The notes under the pieces: model-generated | Told to the model about the DNA's origin: nothing | The model's input: the letters and a program-made list of their open reading frames with translations, nothing else | Database searches by the model: none | Source of the DNA: Pycnococcus provasolii | Lineage: Eukaryota; Chlorophyta; Pseudoscourfieldiophyceae; Pseudoscourfieldiales; Pycnococcaceae | Assembly: GCA_938743325.2 (NCBI GenBank) | Contig: OW568869.1 | Location: 868,001 to 932,000 of the forward strand | Direction of reading: 5' to 3' | DNA: 64,000 nucleotides | In this document: one piece after another, positions 56,950-64,000 of the stretch | Layout: the number at the start of each line of letters is the position of its first letter | Position numbering within the stretch: the first letter of the stretch is position 1 | Made by a program: the position numbers and the translations under genes

Positions 56950-57777
56950 ATGGGCGCATCCTTTTCGTCGTCGTCACAACGACAAATTCCGCAGAACATT
57001 CGGCTCTACTACTTTGACATATCTGCGCGTGCAGAGGCGATTCGCTTGTGCCTTTACATGGCTGGCATCGATTTCGAGGACGTCCGCCTGCAGTTCGACG
57101 AGTGGGCTGTTCTGAAGAAGAATGAGACTGAATTAGGTACCCAACAGACTGGACCCATGGGTCAGATGCCCATACTCAAGTTCACACTCGACGGGAAGGA
57201 GCACATGTTCTGTCAATCCAGGTCCATCTTGCGCTACGTCGGTCGTCTCGCGGCGACGAGGAAAAGAAGCAACAAAAAAGGCGGCGACGCGGTGCCAACG
57301 TATCCGGTGCACGACGCGATTGCGTCCCTCATCGTCGACCAGGCACTCGACTCGCTGGAAGATACATTCCCCGGAAGTTTCCGAGCCATCATGGCAGAAA
57401 AGGACGAAGCAAAGAAACAAGAGATGATTCAAGAGGTTCTCAACAAGAAACTGCCTGAAGCCTTGCGTCGCCTCGATGCTCTCATTGTATCGTCGAACGG
57501 TGGACCGTCTCTAACGACAACAGCAGAAAATTGTGAAACGACGACGACGTGGCTTCCCGGTGGCGTTCTGTCAATCGCGGATTTAAGCACCTACGCCTTT
57601 GTGGATTTGTGCTTGAGTGGCTTCATCGCATGGATGAAAGAACCCGGCGCTGCGCTGCTGAACGGATACCCAAACGTGATGGGCGTGCATCGCAGGGTTT
57701 TGCAAGATGCGCGCACGAAAGCATGGAACAGCAAGGTTACCGCTGCAAAGAACAAGACGGACGAACCTGCATCGTGA
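56950..57777 (+). CDS. Sigma-like glutathione S-transferase
   Basis: Encodes 275 residues from the ATG at 56950. Hallmarks: the N-terminal thioredoxin-like domain LYYFDISARAEAIRLCLYMA with the Tyr and SARAE pattern of sigma-class GSTs; then QTGPMGQMPILKF with the cis-Pro; a CQSRSILRYVG stretch; and the helical C-terminal domain with LSIADLSTYAFVDL. It conjugates glutathione to electrophiles. An inner insertion with Lys runs (TRKRSNKKGGD) is present. No targeting peptide is clear. No TGTAA is seen within 60 bp of the stop. Confidence 0.85.
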   Translation: MGASFSSSSQRQIPQNIRLYYFDISARAEAIRLCLYMAGIDFEDVRLQFDEWAVLKKNETELGTQQTGPMGQMPILKFTLDGKEHMFCQSRSILRYVGRLAATRKRSNKKGGDAVPTYPVHDAIASLIVDQALDSLEDTFPGSFRAIMAEKDEAKKQEMIQEVLNKKLPEALRRLDALIVSSNGGPSLTTTAENCETTTTWLPGGVLSIADLSTYAFVDLCLSGFIAWMKEPGAALLNGYPNVMGVHRRVLQDARTKAWNSKVTAAKNKTDEPAS

Positions 57778-57956
57778 GGACTCGGGTGAATTTTGGAATG
57801 ATGGTGAAAGCGGTCGAACGTTTACAAGCAACAGATTTTTTTTGTTTTGCTTTGAGTTGCTGCGGATAAGAACATGAGCACGATTTTGTTTCTTTGTCTT
57901 GGTATTCGTCTGCGATTGCTCATTTAGTAGTAGTACAAAAAAAGAATTCAATCTTC

Positions 57957-59594
57957 TTACCGCTTCACCTTCTTCTTCCCTCCGGCGCCGTCTGCGGCTT
58001 CCGCAGCTCGTTTGGCACCACCACCACCATCCTTGAAGGCGGCGTACGCGCTAGCCACCTTCGACATGTTCGCTTTCGACGCCACGTCGTGCGCAACGAT
58101 AGGCTTGGGGTAGTCATTTCCAATCACACAACCCCACTTCTTTTGATCTACTATGGGCGCACGCCACGGCTCGTAGATGTACTTCTTGTCGAAAGACTTG
58201 AGTTCAGGAACGTACTTCCTGATGTAGTCGCCATTCGGGTCAGTCTTCTTGCCAAATGCGATCGGGCTGTAGCAGCGGAAGTACTGGTAGAAGAAGCCAC
58301 TGCAGCTGAGCCACAGCCAGTTGAAGTTGTTGACCGCGTAGTCTGCATCGAGCAGCTCCTCCTCGAAGACGCGCGCCCCAGCCTCCCAGCTGATCCACAG
58401 GTCGCCACGTGTCAGAAAGCAGGCTACCATGTGCCGCCCGAGGTGGTGGATGAAGCCTTCCTGGCGTAGCTGCCTCATGATGGCATCGACGAACGGATAG
58501 CCGGTTTTGCCATCGCGCCAAGCGGCATACTGCGCCGCGGTGGCGGCATCGTCCGTCGGACTCTTCCAGGGCATGGGACGACACAGGTAGTTCCCTGCCA
58601 TTTGTCCCCAGCTGCCTGGAACTTTTCGATTCGCCTGTCGCGCCATACAAATGTTGAACTCGCGCCACATGAGCTGGCCGTGCAGGCTCACCGGAGGCTG
58701 TGCGTGAGCGCCCGTCTTGTAGATCTTGTCAACCTCCCAGTACAGGCGCCTCGGCGAGACGCATCCGAGTCCGATATACATGGAAAGCGCGGTGGTGGAG
58801 AACCCGAGACTGTTCGGCGATGTCTTTGGCTTTTCGAATTCGCGCACCCACTGTTTGCGCTCAACGACGTGCTGCTTGAGACGTGCCAAGCCTTCGGTCT
58901 CCCCTCCCGGATGCCTGCTGGTTTTCTTCTTCGCCGCCTCCATATCCGCACGATTCCAGATGGGTGTGAGCTGGTCTCGTGATACCGTGGTGGGCCATGG
59001 GATGCCGCACGCGTCCGCAGGAATGTCGAAGGTTTTGTCCGCGAGCAGCTGCTTGTCTTCGAAGGGCGGCAGAGTGGGCGTGTCCACCTCCTTGGAAATA
59101 GGCGTCTTCATGGTACCCCACAGCTTGGTGAATCCTCCGTACGTTTCCGGCACGTGATCTCCATAGCTTGCCATGTCCCTGAGTGTTTCGGTGACCACCT
59201 CGAGCATTTGTATGCTATTTTTCTTGGCGAGCTCTCGTACGGCAGCGTCCCGCGACAGGGCGTACGGCTCGGACGTCTGGTCTGCGTCGGTGGTGATCGC
59301 GGCGATGCCCCACTTCTTCCACAGCTGCGGGAGGACATCCTGCGGTTTTCCGGCGACGACAAAGAGCCTCGACGAGTAACGCACGCGCAGTTGGCTGTCA
59401 AGGTCTCGCAGAGCTTCTAGCAGGAAGTTTGCCCTGTTGACGGAGCATCGGAGGAGCTGGTAGCAGTCCGGGTCGAGCACGTAGACGGGGTACACTTTCG
59501 CGCCCGTTTCTTTCGCGATTTGGGTGGACTTGACGAGCGCCGGCTGGTCGTGCAGGCGCAGGCCGCGGCGGAACCAGTGCATGGTGGCGGGCAT
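57957..59594 (-). CDS. Animal-type cryptochrome/(6-4) photolyase
   Basis: Encodes 545 residues. MHWFRRGLRLHDQPAL opens the photolyase fold. The FAD region has FSTTALSMYIGLGCVSPRRL, LMWREFN and GYPFVDAIMRQLRQEGFIHH with LGRHMVACFLTRGDLWISWE. The His pair of the active site (IHHLGRH), as used in (6-4) photoproduct repair, is present. LSCSGFFYQYFRCYSP and the end ANMSKVASAYAAFKDG match the 6-4/animal-like cryptochrome subgroup (CPF1). A KKKVKR C-terminus is a good nuclear signal. This type repairs UV damage and often also acts as a light or clock sensor. Which role holds here is unknown. Confidence 0.92.
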   Translation of the reverse strand: MPATMHWFRRGLRLHDQPALVKSTQIAKETGAKVYPVYVLDPDCYQLLRCSVNRANFLLEALRDLDSQLRVRYSSRLFVVAGKPQDVLPQLWKKWGIAAITTDADQTSEPYALSRDAAVRELAKKNSIQMLEVVTETLRDMASYGDHVPETYGGFTKLWGTMKTPISKEVDTPTLPPFEDKQLLADKTFDIPADACGIPWPTTVSRDQLTPIWNRADMEAAKKKTSRHPGGETEGLARLKQHVVERKQWVREFEKPKTSPNSLGFSTTALSMYIGLGCVSPRRLYWEVDKIYKTGAHAQPPVSLHGQLMWREFNICMARQANRKVPGSWGQMAGNYLCRPMPWKSPTDDAATAAQYAAWRDGKTGYPFVDAIMRQLRQEGFIHHLGRHMVACFLTRGDLWISWEAGARVFEEELLDADYAVNNFNWLWLSCSGFFYQYFRCYSPIAFGKKTDPNGDYIRKYVPELKSFDKKYIYEPWRAPIVDQKKWGCVIGNDYPKPIVAHDVASKANMSKVASAYAAFKDGGGGAKRAAEAADGAGGKKKVKR

Positions 59595-60050
59595 CGCACC
59601 CTAAGTTAAAGTTTACCTGACCGTACTTGTTTGTGACACGTGTTTGTGGTGGATGACAATTTGTGACGTTGGGGGAAGAAAAGGAGCTAACTATGAATAT
59701 GTGGCTGGAAAGAAGACGGAAAATCCAAAGCAAAAAACGACAAAAACTGAACCCCGAACCGAACCTAAATAAAAAGAAAAAAAACATGTTCGGGGTTAAG
59801 GGAACCCACCGCACCATTACGGCCTCGCACCCTTAAAGGTTTCCCTTGAAAGTTGAACCCATTAGACTAGGTAGCAGAAGATCCGCGGCCTGGCCTTGCA
59901 GTAGTACTACATACAGTAATTCGGGGAAGGCGATGCAATAGTGGTAAACCTTTACCTGAAGGCTGAATTGAATTGAAATCGCACTCCCGTTTGTCCCGTT
60001 TGTTTGACTTCCCCCTGGGGGCTCGTCCTTTTCCTTCCGGGTCAACAAAC
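59595..60050. promoter_or_regulatory. Divergent promoter region with AACCCCGAAC hairpin
   Basis: The region has A-rich DNA near 59735-59785 and AACCCCGAAC (59750-59759) mirrored by GTTCGGGGTT (59788-59797). Further in, TTAAGGGAACC and CCTTAAAGGTTTCCC lie near 59797 and 59832. No gene is seen. Confidence 0.5.
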
Positions 60051-63000
60051 ATGGCCGCACGGAATAAACCAGGTGGTGGTGGTGGTGGTGGTGGTAATAT
60101 GGAAACCACGCGTGCCTTAACCTTGCCTTCGAATAGGTCAGTCTACACCGGCGGCGTCGTCGCGTACGAAGTGTCCGCAGGAGGCGTGCCGCGCACGGGA
60201 CGCATATACCCGCCGCCAACATCCACGTCGCGGCCGCGCCCGACGTCCGCGCCTAACGCCACGGCAAGAACAACAAGAAAACAGAACAGCGTCAGGCACT
60301 TCGACGAAGACGACGACGACGTGTGGGTGGACTCCGACGACGACATCGACCACGCAGGCTTAACAGTGATAGGAAGTCGTGCACCGGCGGCGAACGCACA
60401 ACGAGCGAGAGGAGGAAGCGCCGTCGCGAGGCAACGCAAGGCGGACAAGGCGAGGGAAAGCAGAGACTTGAGAACTTCAGGTGTAGGGGGAGGTGCCGCT
60501 GTTTTCAGGGCGAGCAACGCAACGGCGACCGCACATGTGCTTTCGCCGACGCCTAAGATGGGCGGACGGCCCGCAACCGCGAGCCTCGCCGTCGCGCGAC
60601 GAAGGCCAACGGGAGGGGCTATGCCGCGCAAGCCAAGACAACCACCGCCAACGCCCCGCTCGCCCACACGAAGGCACAGCCGTGCACCGTCCGCGCAGGC
60701 ACCGTGGGATGAGGCGGACGAGCCGCCGCCGCGAAGTCTGCCAATTTTGGAGGCGAAGCTGCGCGACTGGGTCGAGCGCAACAGACTCAGGCACGAGACG
60801 GCGGGCATGACACTCGCGGCAGCCATCTACCGCGCGGTGCCGGAGTGCGCGCCTGCCGACGCACCTCGCGATGTCACAGGTATACCCAGCGAGCTGCGCC
60901 AGCGGCTTGTCAAGCATATGGCGGAGCACGAGTGCGGACGCCTTCCCGGCGACGACGCGAGGCGTGCCCGAGAGGAGGCTGCGCCGCAGGTGACGACCGA
61001 CGGCACGTTCGTGTCTGCGCCGAGCGCATTCCGAAGCATGGAGACGCAGAAGTTTGAAACGCTGGCGAATCAGCTTGGCGAGCGGCAGGCGCTCAGTAAG
61101 CAGCCAATCAGCCTCACACGCGCGCAATTCGCGTTGGCGTGGCGTGCGCTCGACGGCGACAGCGGAGAGCTGGGCGGCGCAATCACGGAGGAGGAGGTGC
61201 GCACCGTGTTCCAGAGATTTGCGTCGCCGCCAAAGAAACTGATGCTTCCGCTATCTCGCTTCGTGAATTCCGTGCTTCGTGGTGACCTCAAGCGCCTCAG
61301 CAATCGTAGCCGCATTTTCCTAGCCATGGCTGGCGAGCCGGCGGAGAAGAAGATGCCAGTGGAGACGAGCGCGATGGTGACCACCGGGGCACCGGGTGGT
61401 GGTGGATTCAAGGACCCTTCGCAGGAACTGACGGACGCACCTGCATCGTCACGCACGCTCGCTGGCATGAAAGTCATATACGCACCATGCCGTCGGGCTG
61501 TGTACCCTCCCACGGGCTTCAAGATGGGGCTCGTGCAGCGCGCGCGCGCTATGCCGGAAGTCAAGCTGAAGCTTGGATTCGCGTACGGCATGTCCGTTCT
61601 CGCGAGCAACACCGCCGTTATGCTCCCGGATGGCGAACGCTGCGTGTTTGTCACCGCCGCACTCGGCGTGGTCATGACACTTCCAAGGGCGGCGTCTGCG
61701 GCAGATGCCGAGCAGGAAGAGCTGACCGAAAGCGAGCTGGGACCGTCGCAGATCATATTCGAGGGGCACGACGACGACGTCACCGCTCTCGCCGTCGACA
61801 AGTCTGGCGTGCTAGCCGCGACGGGGCAGTGTGGGCACAATCCGCGAGTCTGCATTTGGAGGACCGCGGACGGCGTCTTATCCGGCACGGCGCTAACGCT
61901 GGGAGAGGGCATGCGATTCGTCTGCGCACTGTCGTTCGGAGGCAAGCACGACGATCGACTCGTCGCCATCTGCGCCGACAACCACCACACGTGCATGGTG
62001 TACCACGCGCCGCAGCGACGGCGCACGCCCAGCGCGACACAGCTGACATGGCAGCTCATGTGCCAAGGCTCGTGCATTAACGGCCAGCCGCCTTCCGTTT
62101 TCGGCGTGTCGTTCGGCCTGCCGGATTCCGACTCGGCTGACGTGTTCGTAACGTACGGCAAGCGCCACCTTCGCTTCTGGGAACCTCAGCAGGAGACGCG
62201 ATTTGACCGCGAGACGTACGCATGCGAGGAGGCAACGTTCGGGGGCGCAAAGAGCAAGCAAGATACGCTGAGCGCGTGCGCGTTGCCCTCTTCGACTGTG
62301 GACAAGGAGTGGTTTGCCACAGGCCATCCAAGCGGCGAGGTGTACTTCTGGAGAAATCGCAAAATCTCCTTCATCCTTGCGATTCAGCCGGAGAAGACGC
62401 CTGGCAGTGTCCCTGCCGATGCGCAGACGTCGGGCAATGCAGTAGCGGCAAGGCCGACATCCGTCCCTGGCACAGGAAAATCCAAGGCAACACCCGCAAA
62501 GCCGATGAGTCACCGTGACGCGGCGCTCGGAGTGCGTAGTCTTACGCTGACCGAGGATGGTTCGCTCGTTGCTGGCTGCCTCGGTGGCACCGTGGCACTC
62601 GACGTATCCCTTGGCATGTCCGGCAAGACTGACCTTCCTCTGCTGAAGTCTGGCGCACGCATGCATGCGTGGACGGTCGCAGCCGCGTCACAGAAACCCC
62701 ACGACGTGGCTGTGCGCGGCATGGATCGCAAGCGCGCGACGCTACAGAAGCAGGTGGTGCATGTTAGCGCACGAGGCGACGGCGTGTGGCTCGCCGCGAC
62801 CGCTAGCGGCGAGCTGTGGCGACTATGGCCCATCGGCGACGAAGGCACGATGGATGCAGAGATTGTGCTGCACCCTCACGTCTTTGGCTGTCGCGTACCC
62901 GGTGTTGCACCTCATCCCGGGGACAGCAGGTACTTTGCCAGCGTCGGCGACGGCGACAGCTATGCAGCTCTCTGGGACGGTACGCTGTGCACACGATCGG

Positions 63001-64000
63001 CGAGCCTATACCTTGGCGACGACACGTGCGTGCGCGCCGCCGCAGGTGCGAATGCAGGAGCATATCACCTCGCGCGGCGTGCACGCTCATGTGCGCTGCG
63101 TCCTTCGGCTGGTGACGTGCTTGCTGTTGGGTTCTCGGACGGCGCCGTTCGTCTGTACGCATGCCGCAGCGCGTGGTCTGCGCGCGGCGCGGCGCTGATG
63201 AACCCCGCCATTCTCCTTGATCGGCCTGGTGCTGGACGGGGCTGTGAGATTCTTAAATTTGCGCCACACGGCAACGCACTCGCCGCGGGCTATCGATCAG
63301 GAAATGTCGATGTGTTCGGCGCGAGGCGCCGTGCGGTGGATGTGCCGCAGGAATGGAGGCTCGCCTGCACACTCCGCGGACACAGCGCGCTCATACGATC
63401 GCTCGACTGGGACGCCGCGGGGGTAAGCTTGAAGTCGTGTGATTCCGCGATGGAGCTTCTGTACTGGGACGCTCGTCGAGGGTGTCCACTGCACAGTGAC
63501 GTGCGCGACGTACCTTGGCAGGCGGATAGTACGAGTTTGTTGGGATTCGAGGTGCAGGGTATCTGGGCACCAGACTTTGATCCGAGCGACATCGGTGCGG
63601 TCACGGTATCGCCGAGCGGCGGCGGCATCGTTGCCACCGGCGACGACTACGGTCAGATCCGCGTCTTCCACTACCCGTGCTGCGCGAGCATGGACGCAAT
63701 GGGCGACTCCGCGTCGGCGGCATGCGTCACGTACAGGGGATATCACAGCGCTCACGTTGCGAGCGTGCGCTTCGCGTGCGATGACAGCTTTTTGTTTTCC
63801 ACCGGTGGTCGCGATGGCGCGCTGCTTGCATGGTGCGTGGAAGGGTCGACGCTGCTCCCGTCGCGAGAGGCTCTTAAGGCTGAGCGCTCCGCGGCTGCCG
63901 CACGTCTCGCCGGGCCGCGTGCTCCCGTGTCTACGTCGGATTCTCCCGATGCGGCGCTCAAGCAGCTTCTGGCAGACTCTCGTGCCGCACTTGCTGCGGC
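60051..64000 (+). CDS. EML/EMAP-type microtubule-associated protein, 3' end beyond right edge
   Basis: An open frame from the ATG at 60051 runs to the window end, giving at least 1316 residues. EML proteins bind microtubules through a HELP motif and tandem WD40 propellers. Seen here: a disordered N-terminus with a Gly run; a short helical region and an EF-hand-like DGDSGELGGAITEEEVR near 370; the HELP region GMKVIYAPCRRAVYPP near residue 471; then many WD blades, such as GHDDDVTALAVDKSGVLAAT, VCIWRT, VCALSFGG, GEVYFWRNRK and HVASVRFACDDSFLFSTGGR. The C-terminal end and exact blade count are unknown. Confidence 0.87.
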   Translation, partial: MAARNKPGGGGGGGGNMETTRALTLPSNRSVYTGGVVAYEVSAGGVPRTGRIYPPPTSTSRPRPTSAPNATARTTRKQNSVRHFDEDDDDVWVDSDDDIDHAGLTVIGSRAPAANAQRARGGSAVARQRKADKARESRDLRTSGVGGGAAVFRASNATATAHVLSPTPKMGGRPATASLAVARRRPTGGAMPRKPRQPPPTPRSPTRRHSRAPSAQAPWDEADEPPPRSLPILEAKLRDWVERNRLRHETAGMTLAAAIYRAVPECAPADAPRDVTGIPSELRQRLVKHMAEHECGRLPGDDARRAREEAAPQVTTDGTFVSAPSAFRSMETQKFETLANQLGERQALSKQPISLTRAQFALAWRALDGDSGELGGAITEEEVRTVFQRFASPPKKLMLPLSRFVNSVLRGDLKRLSNRSRIFLAMAGEPAEKKMPVETSAMVTTGAPGGGGFKDPSQELTDAPASSRTLAGMKVIYAPCRRAVYPPTGFKMGLVQRARAMPEVKLKLGFAYGMSVLASNTAVMLPDGERCVFVTAALGVVMTLPRAASAADAEQEELTESELGPSQIIFEGHDDDVTALAVDKSGVLAATGQCGHNPRVCIWRTADGVLSGTALTLGEGMRFVCALSFGGKHDDRLVAICADNHHTCMVYHAPQRRRTPSATQLTWQLMCQGSCINGQPPSVFGVSFGLPDSDSADVFVTYGKRHLRFWEPQQETRFDRETYACEEATFGGAKSKQDTLSACALPSSTVDKEWFATGHPSGEVYFWRNRKISFILAIQPEKTPGSVPADAQTSGNAVAARPTSVPGTGKSKATPAKPMSHRDAALGVRSLTLTEDGSLVAGCLGGTVALDVSLGMSGKTDLPLLKSGARMHAWTVAAASQKPHDVAVRGMDRKRATLQKQVVHVSARGDGVWLAATASGELWRLWPIGDEGTMDAEIVLHPHVFGCRVPGVAPHPGDSRYFASVGDGDSYAALWDGTLCTRSASLYLGDDTCVRAAAGANAGAYHLARRARSCALRPSAGDVLAVGFSDGAVRLYACRSAWSARGAALMNPAILLDRPGAGRGCEILKFAPHGNALAAGYRSGNVDVFGARRRAVDVPQEWRLACTLRGHSALIRSLDWDAAGVSLKSCDSAMELLYWDARRGCPLHSDVRDVPWQADSTSLLGFEVQGIWAPDFDPSDIGAVTVSPSGGGIVATGDDYGQIRVFHYPCCASMDAMGDSASAACVTYRGYHSAHVASVRFACDDSFLFSTGGRDGALLAWCVEGSTLLPSREALKAERSAAAARLAGPRAPVSTSDSPDAALKQLLADSRAALAA

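Noticed and set aside
25036-59954. GTAAAGGTTTAC near-palindrome at 25036, 53141 and 59943
   Set aside because: It is short, one copy lies within the phosphatase coding region, and there is no common position relative to genes.
1-64000. CRISPR arrays, rRNA, tRNA, and bacterial-style promoters or ribosome binding sites
   Set aside because: No regular spaced repeats, no rRNA core sequence and no tRNA cloverleaf were seen. The DNA is eukaryotic, with introns and TGTAA signals, so bacterial sites do not apply.
1-64000. Virus-like or LTR-type elements
   Set aside because: No reverse transcriptase, integrase, capsid or long terminal repeat signature was seen in any frame I could read.

Overview
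The window is nuclear DNA from a eukaryote, most likely a small prasinophyte-type green alga. A Pycnococcus-like picoplanktonic chlorophyte would fit, but the species is inference. Evidence seen: dense genes with few, short introns (GTACGT or GTAAGT donors); a TGTAA polyadenylation-type pentamer after many stop codons, as in green algae; SPPPPP hydroxyproline-rich proteins; and plant-lineage genes (BIN4, an ABP1-like cupin, EGY, m-type thioredoxin, RF2a/VIP1-type bZIP, double AP2). These sit beside genes that land plants have lost or rarely keep: a Na+/Ca2+ exchanger, EML, VFL3/CCDC61, an animal-type photolyase/cryptochrome and a GT29 sialyltransferase.

Layout. 0-10 kb: a membrane-type protein cut by the left edge (minus), CCDC61/VFL3, an ataxin-3-like Josephin/UIM deubiquitinase with one intron, a GT10 fucosyltransferase, a WD40 protein and CDC20. 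10-13.4 kb: a gene-poor accessory stretch. A 1.65-kb unit bounded by perfect 53-bp plus 26-bp inverted arms encloses a hairpin and a split orphan gene. 13.4-21 kb: a secreted Tyr-rich protein whose C-terminal repeats are each coded by one exon, a small orphan, a proline-rich membrane protein head to head with a multi-pass membrane protein, an NTF2/SnoaL-like protein and BIN4. 21-33 kb: a large Calx-beta surface protein, an ankyrin protein, a trypsin-like protease with a Tyr-rich insert, an EEF1AKMT4-like methyltransferase, a 2OG-Fe(II) oxygenase and an ABP1-like cupin. 33-41 kb: an EGY3-like chloroplast pseudoprotease, a probably thylakoid-lumen MsrA, a double-AP2 gene split by a poly-C tract and AATF/Bfr2. 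41-52 kb: a 1311-residue hydroxyproline-rich multi-pass protein, a bZIP factor, NCX and chloroplast thioredoxin m. 52-64 kb: a KAP-type phosphatase, GT29, GT90, a GST, a (6-4) photolyase/animal-like cryptochrome and an EML protein running off the right edge.

How the genes relate. There are no operons. A secretory and surface theme recurs: five secreted or surface proteins, three Golgi/ER-type glycosyltransferases (GT10, GT29, GT90), a 2OG oxygenase and a secreted protease. A chloroplast theme covers EGY3-like, MsrA and Trx-m. A centriole/cilium and cell-cycle theme covers VFL3, EML and CDC20. Intergenic DNA repeatedly carries TTAGGG-type runs, AACCCCGAAC motifs and small inverted-repeat elements, several of them directly against start codons. 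I found no rRNA, tRNA, CRISPR array or virus-like element.
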